A DNA stretch of 64,000 bases from Elmis aenea (lineage: Eukaryota; Arthropoda; Insecta; Coleoptera; Elmidae): positions 53,296,966 to 53,360,965 of the forward strand of contig OX393576.1 in NCBI GenBank assembly GCA_947652605.1. The letters are read 5' to 3'. A program made the position numbers and the translations under genes. Shown in pieces: positions 57,766-64,000 of this stretch (positions within the stretch are counted from its first letter, which is position 1; each line of letters starts with the position of its first letter). A model generated the notes under the pieces. The model was given only the letters and a program-made list of their open reading frames with translations, had not been told where the DNA came from and did not search any database.

Positions 57766-58777
57766 TGTTGCTTATATTGTCAATCATCATATTAATTTAT
57801 TATTACCATCGTGTTTTTAAATTTATTTATACTTTTTGCATTTCCGTAAGTTACTTGTATTGTTAACTAATATCATTATTATATATTATTACCATAGTTT
57901 TTTGTGTTAATTGTTATCTTTCCATTCGTTGGGTTGCGAAGGAAATGCGCTTTAAAATGTCAACAGCAAAAAAGGTTGAGGCCACTGTCTTAAAGGATAA
58001 AAGAAACTAAGGTAGGTATGTATTAGTTATGAGCAGCAGAACTAAAAATAGTGGTAGTCCAATCAACACATTTTTATCACAATATTAAAAATCGTACCAG
58101 ACAGTTTTTATAAAAGAGATGACGGTACAAAAACATATTTTTAGATCATCGGCCTATACGTGAGGAAATACTTCTGATACGTATGAACAGAGGTCATTTA
58201 TAAATAAAAAAATATCGCTTAGAGCAGATTGTATGGTTTTATATGCAATACATTTCAAATAAAAAATACTGCAAAGAAACAAGTACTTAAATATATTGTA
58301 CAATGATTTTTTTTTTAGACTAAAACAGGAATACATTGTAAGATAAAGGTATAAAAATCAAGTTTCGAGTATCGATAGTGACCAAAAGAAGATAAAATAT
58401 TATTCTTAATTTTAAATGTCTATAGTCTAGTCTAGTGTAGAATTTGATCAAGCAACTTAGTACTTTCAATGGTAAAATTTAACAAGTTGTATAGTGTTTC
58501 CCTAATTATTTTAGAAAAGTGCATTTAGGTTTTTGGTAAAGAAATAATTCTGTCTATAATGTGATCGATATTAGGTTTAAGTTTTCCAATAAATAAAAAT
58601 TGTGAAAATTGCAAAACGCATTTATGACAAAAATAGAAAGTGTCTCGGAATTATGTCGTGACTACGTCGCTTATATTGTCACTTTGACGCAAAGTTTATT
58701 CTTAATTGTGGTTTATAGTTTATTATAAACATTTGTTTTATACGAGTTATATTTTAATTGGAAGAAAAAAACTGTAA
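57766..58777. other. A+T-rich stretch, nothing recognised
   Basis: No continuation of the zinc-finger protein was found in any frame, and no repeat boundary was recognised. Confidence 0.45.
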
Positions 58778-59440
58778 ATGACAAATATATAATATTACTG
58801 AAACAACACCCGTGAGGCGAGTGCAGTTTGTGGGCAAATATCAACATAAGCCAATTCTCCAATTTTCCACAATTTCAAGAATGATATCAAAATTTGAAAG
58901 AACTGGAACGTTGTTGAATAACTCCATGCATTAAGAACGCCCAAGATAATCGAAATCAAAATACTTTTAATGTCTTAGCTGCAGTAGTAGAAAATCCGAC
59001 AATTAGTTTCAGGCAAATAGCTGACAATATCAACGTACATTACACAACAGTGCAAAAAAAATTGAAAAAACACAAGTACAAGTCGTCATACAAATCTCAA
59101 TGCCAGCAAGAGCTATTGTATCAGGATATGGAAAAGAGAGCAGAATTTGGTTTTACAATGATGGAAAAGGTAAACGAAGACAAGGAGTTTTTAAGAAACT
59201 TACCCTGCACAATGAACCAAATACGCAGAATTGTAGAATATTGGCAGATGAAAATTCTCGTATTCATTTAATGACTAGATCTCGGTATCCCCAGAAAATA
59301 AATGTTGGGCTGGAATTTTGGGCCATCATTTTATTGGACTTTTTTTTTTTAACGAAAAATTTAAATGGAAAACGCTTCTTGCAGTTATTGGAAGAAGATA
59401 TAGTAGCAATAACCGACTAACTTCAGAAAACCAAGAAGTT
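58778..59440 (+). pseudogene. Mariner-type transposase, several frameshifts
   Basis: Across shifting frames the order is FSTISRMISKFERTGTLLNN (N-terminal DNA-binding part, near 58860-58920), VLAAVVENPTISFRQIADNI (near 58970-59030), TTVQKKLKKHKY, then MEKRAEFGFTMMEKVNEDKE and FLRNLPCTMN (59130-59220). It then slips to the frame of 59100-59420: RYPQKINVGLEFWAIILLDF, FFLTKNLNGKRFLQLLEEDI. FLRNI.FTDE, PQKINVW and NLNGERYLQLL are the family's counterparts. The first catalytic block (FTDE) has been lost to PCTMN. The rest of the catalytic domain after LLEEDI is missing. No terminal repeats were found. Confidence 0.88.
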
Positions 59441-60892
59441 TGGTTACAGATGTGAAATTTTAAGTTCTGTTTAGATTACCGTACCAAATCAGTTGTTCTT
59501 TAATTATACAATTATACCGGTCATTATAAAAAAAAAAAACGAATTATGCGAGTGTAAATTGCCTGTACTGCAGTAGTGTCTTTGTCTTGATCGGCTGACT
59601 GTGATGCAAAGTCCATAAAACACCCTTGCTCTATCTTAATTTGCCTAACTATTCCAATCCGTCGAAAATTCGCCGTTTAAAATTAAATTTCATTTGGTCT
59701 ATTATGTGACAGGAAACTCTTCACTGTCAATCAGTAGTAGAATTAAATTTTTAAACGTACCAACTTCTCAAACGGTATTTTAATAAAACGAATTGCAATA
59801 TCGAGTGATTTAAATTACGTGCAAAACATAAACCACTCGTACCGTTAGACAAATTTCATATTATAATGACATAAGAAACGTTTTATGTGCCCGAGCACAC
59901 AATAATTTTTCCATCGAGAGGCTGCGTGCGTAGAAGTAATAACTCGTAAATAGACTAATTTGCATCTTAACATCGCACTAACCGCGAGCATCTACCTTGT
60001 AATGTGAAGGGCGGGATATGTTTAAGATTTATTATACTTGATCCAGTAGTCTAACAACTCATTCGCTATTCGCTTATGTCGATATCAAAATTAAAATATA
60101 TCACAGAAATTTAACGTTGAAAAACCATAACTCATCTAAATTAGTACGTATTTAAACTTTCTAATTGTTAAGTAAAGAAAGAAAAATTGTAATGGTTACA
60201 TTTTGTATATTAATTTAGTAATCCGTACAAACAATTTTAATCAGCTAGGTATTTTGTAGTTTCAGTGATGTCTGTCATTAGCGGATCTACATTATCTGGT
60301 TATCCATTGGCAAAAAAAATGGGATAAAACTCTATCTATCATTAACAGCTTTTTAGGATATAGCCAATATGTGTACAAAAAACATTTAAATATAAATTTG
60401 CTCTCTAAAATAGGGTAGTTCAACTAAAATAAGATTGTAAAGATATCACGGGTGCTATAAAACCGGAAAAAAAAAATCACTGCCAAAATTTCGAAAATTG
60501 CAAAAATTTTATTACCAAAATTATGCAGTTTTTCGATATCATATTTTCTTAGAGAAAAAAGGACAAATAGAGCCTATGGACAAAAACTTGTACCAAACCG
60601 CGTCGGATGCCTCCGTTAAAAAAAAAACGATGTCTTAAGGACGATTATACAAGTTTAATTTAAAAGCATTTTTCACGTCAAGAACAAAAATTAAAACTTT
60701 TTTTATACACAACACTAATATAAATATATACTTTAATTAATATATAGTTAATATTAATAATAATTTATATTTTTGGGAGAAATGTATTTTTGTACAGCTC
60801 ATTTTTATGTTTTATGTAATCAAAAAATTCTACGCAGTTCATATTATGATTACATTTGGTGTAAATGAAAGATTGCAATGTTTGAATCTTAA
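59441..60892. other. A+T-rich stretch, nothing recognised
   Basis: No coding motif or element end was recognised. AAACGATGTCTTAAGGACG at 60627-60645 resembles AAAACGATGTCCTTTGG in the 5' region of the next element (minus strand, near 61890), so the far end of that hAT copy may lie around here. Confidence 0.4.
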
Positions 60893-61945
60893 TTAATTTT
60901 TTTTCTTCTTTGATACAAATTTTATTTATGATGGAAAAGACCCTTTCAGTAGTAGCAATTGAACCCGTTGAACATAAAGCATACTCAACAATAATTACGG
61001 ATAGGTTTTTTAAAAGGTATTATATTTTTAAAGAACCGATGAATATTGCAACCCATTTTTGTTAAACAATTATTGAACTTTGCTGCCATTCGTGTAATTT
61101 TTATTTGGATAAAAAGTTTTTGAAACAACAACTTTTATAAAAAAGATCACCTTTTATTTGTAATTTTATTTTATTGGAAACAAAAAGTATTATTTATTTA
61201 CTTTGGACCAAACGGAATTTCATTTAAAAGGATCCGGTCAATTTAAGCAATTTTTTATAAAGCATTATCCCACTGATTCAAATAGGTAATCAATACAAGT
61301 TTAATAAAATTATTGCAAATAATGATATAGTATTCTGGTAGTGATCTTTAGCCAATCGTGAAATAAAATTTTACATTCATCGGTAAAAACGTTCAGACAA
61401 TTGAAGTTCAAATTTTTTTACATTAACAAAAGTTACCCACATTGAAATATTTTGAGATATATTGTTCAGAATGTGTTTATTAAAGGTTGAAACTTGACAA
61501 TGGGGAAAAACCATCTTCAGCGAAAGGATCATTAAAACAGGTTTTGATATTTGTAGGACATTTCTCCTGCTTTAAAAAATATATTTTAAGAGGCGCAAAC
61601 AGTTTTAAAATCCTTTACAAAGTCAACCACTGACCTTACTGTGCCCTAGTAGTCTTTGATACTGAACATATTTCATCATAAATTTGCTTAAAATTTTCAA
61701 AGGATGAATAATTTTTTACTATTATAATTATAATATCAACTGGACTGAGCGGATTTTTTTTACCAATAGGTACTAATTGAATTTTTCCATATGTGGCCGG
61801 CACAATAAACACCAATTAATTTATTTCCACACATTTTTTTTTAAATAAAGGACAAAATTAAGTTTTCAAAAATTAAATAAATCCAAAGGACATCGTTTTA
61901 AAATAAAATACTGTCCTTTATAATAAAGGACGTACGGTCACCGTA
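60893..61945 (-). pseudogene. Decayed hAT (ZBED-type) transposase with its 5' end
   Basis: The minus strand begins with the tip TACGGTGACCGTACGTCCTT at 61945 and further GTCCTTTAT words. A damaged transposase follows: NKLIGVYCAGHIWKNSI near 61790-61830 (family: LIGI.CAAHILHN), then RILKLFAPLKIYFLKQEKCP near 61560-61620 and TCFNDPFAEDGF. At the end it reads ALCSTGSIATTERVFSIINK near 60915-60985, the hATC motif. Stops and frameshifts are frequent in between. The order and motifs point to hAT transposases related to the ZBED/KIAA1586-like group. The matching 3' tip was not found. Confidence 0.82.
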
Positions 61946-62884
61946 TAATATATAACCCAAGTTAACTGGCTATAAAGCGTAAGTATGGTACGATTTAAAA
62001 GATTTAAGCTAACGAATTTTGTTTTTCTTTTAAGATGATAGAAAAGAGCTGCAAATCTTCTAGGAGTAAGTCGGCTCTAATATGCATAGCACTAGTTCTG
62101 CAAAATATTTAACCTAAATATAACTTATTTCTTCTTTTTAACTGGGTCGACATTTCCCTAAATCTTTATTACATCTTTATTCTGTCAAGTATATTATTGA
62201 TATTTTGTTTCTTAAACTTCTTCTAACTATCCATTTTATTAGTGTAAATGATTAAAACCTGAATTTTAAATGCAAATATATGAAATTAAACGATTACTTC
62301 AATGTCGTATTGAACAACAACAGTCAATCAAAACGAAAATAGATTCATTCTACACTACAACAAAAACGTTTTTACGGCATACAATTATTGCCATTCAGTA
62401 ATTATAGTAGGAAAGACCTTGCGAACCGTGTAACACAAATAGCGACGACTAAAAATAAAGCTAATAAAGATAACACAAGCGGAGTTGAGTAAAATACGAT
62501 TTACACGGCCAATCCGATTAAATATCTAAGATAGCTGCCGGTACTTCCTTGTTTAACAAGTGAAGCATACTACAACTAACTTGAAATAACTGTGCACGAA
62601 ACTAGCTATATAATAACTTATTAATTAGTACATACTAAATTAAATATGTAGTCACAGCCCAGCCAGTTTATTCTAAATACTACATAGATCTACATTCGAA
62701 TCTTGTTAAGAATTTTAAGTAAAAATGCTTGTACTCTTTGCTTTTCCTATCAGAACAGGGATAATTAATAATGGATTATGTTAATAAACTAGTCATGACG
62801 ACTTCAGCAGTACTAATAAAAAAGAAAATGGAAATTTTACTCTTGGATTCTATTAATAAATATTTTTAAATTTTTTTACGTAAA
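61946..62884. other. A+T-rich stretch, nothing recognised
   Basis: No gene, RNA or repeat boundary recognised. Confidence 0.5.
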
Positions 62885-62886
62885 TA

Positions 62887-63460
62887 CAGGGTGTGTAAAA
62901 ATTGGCGGAAGCGCTACACGTGGCGATGTTCTTCGTAAAATTCTAAGTCGAAAATCTTAATACGAAAATGTTGTACCATGCCTGTGCCTGCAAGAGGTCC
63001 TCAAAGTTTTTACATTTAGTTCTTTAATAAGCGTTATTATTTAATTCTTGCAAATGAAAAAGCTGGAATTTTTTTAATAAAAATAAATTTCGAATAGTAT
63101 TTTATCCTAGATATTGTGTTCTTCCTTTCAAAAATTGGTGTTGAAAATATGTAAATCACTGATTTGAATGAAAATAATACATATGGCAACATTGTCATTA
63201 GCTGTCATCGCTGTTTTTCTCGTAATTATTTCTAGTTTGTGTTTTACGATACCCAAAAGTTTTGCAGCTATGTTTACGAACTGAAGGCTTTCAGTTCGAA
63301 CAAAAATTGTAAATACCTAAGTAAAAATTGCTGATAAAAAATGTCCAAACGCAATCAATGTATGCAATGTTGCCAATTTTTTTTTTCTTTAAATGGTTCC
63401 TGAGGCCATAGGAAGCATGGTATCATACAACATTTTTGTATCAAAAAAGTTGTGAGCGAA
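62887..63460. mobile_element. Worn CAGGGTG palindromic element
   Basis: TA is followed by CAGGGTGTGTAAAAATTGGC. ATACGAAAATGTTGTACCAT (62960-62980) is answered by ATGGTATCATACAACATTTT (63418-63440), and ATATGGCAACATTG (63181-63194) by CAATGTTGCCAATT (63366-63380). The right tip is missing or eroded, so the right boundary is approximate. It is the most decayed member of the palindromic group in this window. Confidence 0.55.
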
Positions 63461-64000
63461 GACTTATGCTATTACTCATAACAATATTTAAATTATTTGT
63501 TTTTGTGTTGGCTTCGACTAATTCCTTCTTCCTACTCAAAAATTTGTGAAGTACTTTACATAAAAGTTACTTTTTTTATGCATTTAGGTTAACCTGACGA
63601 AATCAGACAAACACTTGCATTTTCTTTTTAATTGGTAAAACGCAGAATGGTAGACCTTTAATTAAACAAAAATGTAGTCACCTACTAAAAATTAATTCAA
63701 TAAAAATTCTATACTTTATTAAATTGGCTAATTATTGGGCTTTTAATGATTTATACGTGACCCTAATGAAAATTAATTTTATAGAATATTCAAACACTTT
63801 TTTCTTAATTCAAAAGTAGATGGAATCACGATCTAGTTTAGAAATTACGAAATCCGCATGTAATTTTAAAACGATTAGACAAAACCATTGAAAATACAAC
63901 TTCCTCAATAAATCGTCTATAAATAATTCGAATATTAACCTACTTTAATAATAACGACATAAATTTGGCCGTCATAGCAATCCTAGAAAAAGTGAAATCG
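63461..64000. other. A+T-rich stretch to the window end
   Basis: No gene or repeat recognised. Confidence 0.5.

Overview
This window looks like nuclear DNA of an insect, possibly a beetle, though the order is an inference. The base composition is strongly A+T rich. The only recognisable proteins are eukaryotic transposon proteins: hAT, mariner/Tc1, a LINE tail and a Penelope-like GIY-YIG endonuclease. There is also a tRNA-derived SINE. I see no operons, no rRNA, no CRISPR array and no host gene I can name. The open frames are short, and most fit chance in A+T-rich DNA. The window is best read as intergenic or intronic DNA built from layers of mobile elements.

Layout. 0-8 kb: a foldback repeat (1414-1816), copy 1 of a GC-rich hairpin family (2443-2867), a 173-bp MITE (3591-3763), a GCTCC-repeat patch (4579-4690), a decayed mariner transposase (5811-6690, minus) and a GC-rich inverted-repeat element (6609-7596). 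10-17 kb: a nest with GC-rich outer ends (about 10500-13490) around a hAT transposase remnant, which is itself split by a 1.3-kb inverted-repeat element (11179-12495). A CG-rich palindrome (13105-13390), a hAT MITE with a perfect 8-bp target duplication (14575-14947) and a Penelope-like element with 194-bp inverted terminal repeats (15348-16902) follow. 17-21.5 kb is the quietest block, with a few CpG-richer patches.

22-41 kb is dominated by long palindromic elements inserted at TA, with CAGGGTG-type tips (22497-23227, 24968-26108, 30957-32368, 35033-36136, 38304-38658, 40256-41003). The one at 30957-32368 still carries a mariner transposase C-terminus between its arms, which suggests that the whole group consists of mariner/Tc1-type elements and non-autonomous derivatives. 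The same stretch holds a hAT remnant with CCCGGG subterminal repeats (26416-27245) and a deleted mariner (28794-30113) carrying a 399-bp MITE. 46.2-47.5 kb is a long-inverted-repeat element with both ends made of tandem 15-bp units. 50.5 kb is a SINE. 52.7-57.8 kb holds a hAT relic with perfect target duplications, a second copy of the 14.6-kb MITE family, and second copies of the repeats at 40.0-41.3 kb and 2.4-2.9 kb. 58.8-62 kb holds a frameshifted mariner transposase and a decayed hAT transposase. 62.9-63.5 kb is a worn foldback.

No intact transposase was found, so any mobility would have to be supplied in trans. The main interest lies in the number of long, well-matched palindromes, the nested insertions that give relative ages, and a few possible host signals (a CpG-richer block at 39.2-39.7 kb with a perfect palindromic E-box, and one possible micro-exon near 43.4 kb). 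All family assignments come from motif reading by eye; no search was run.
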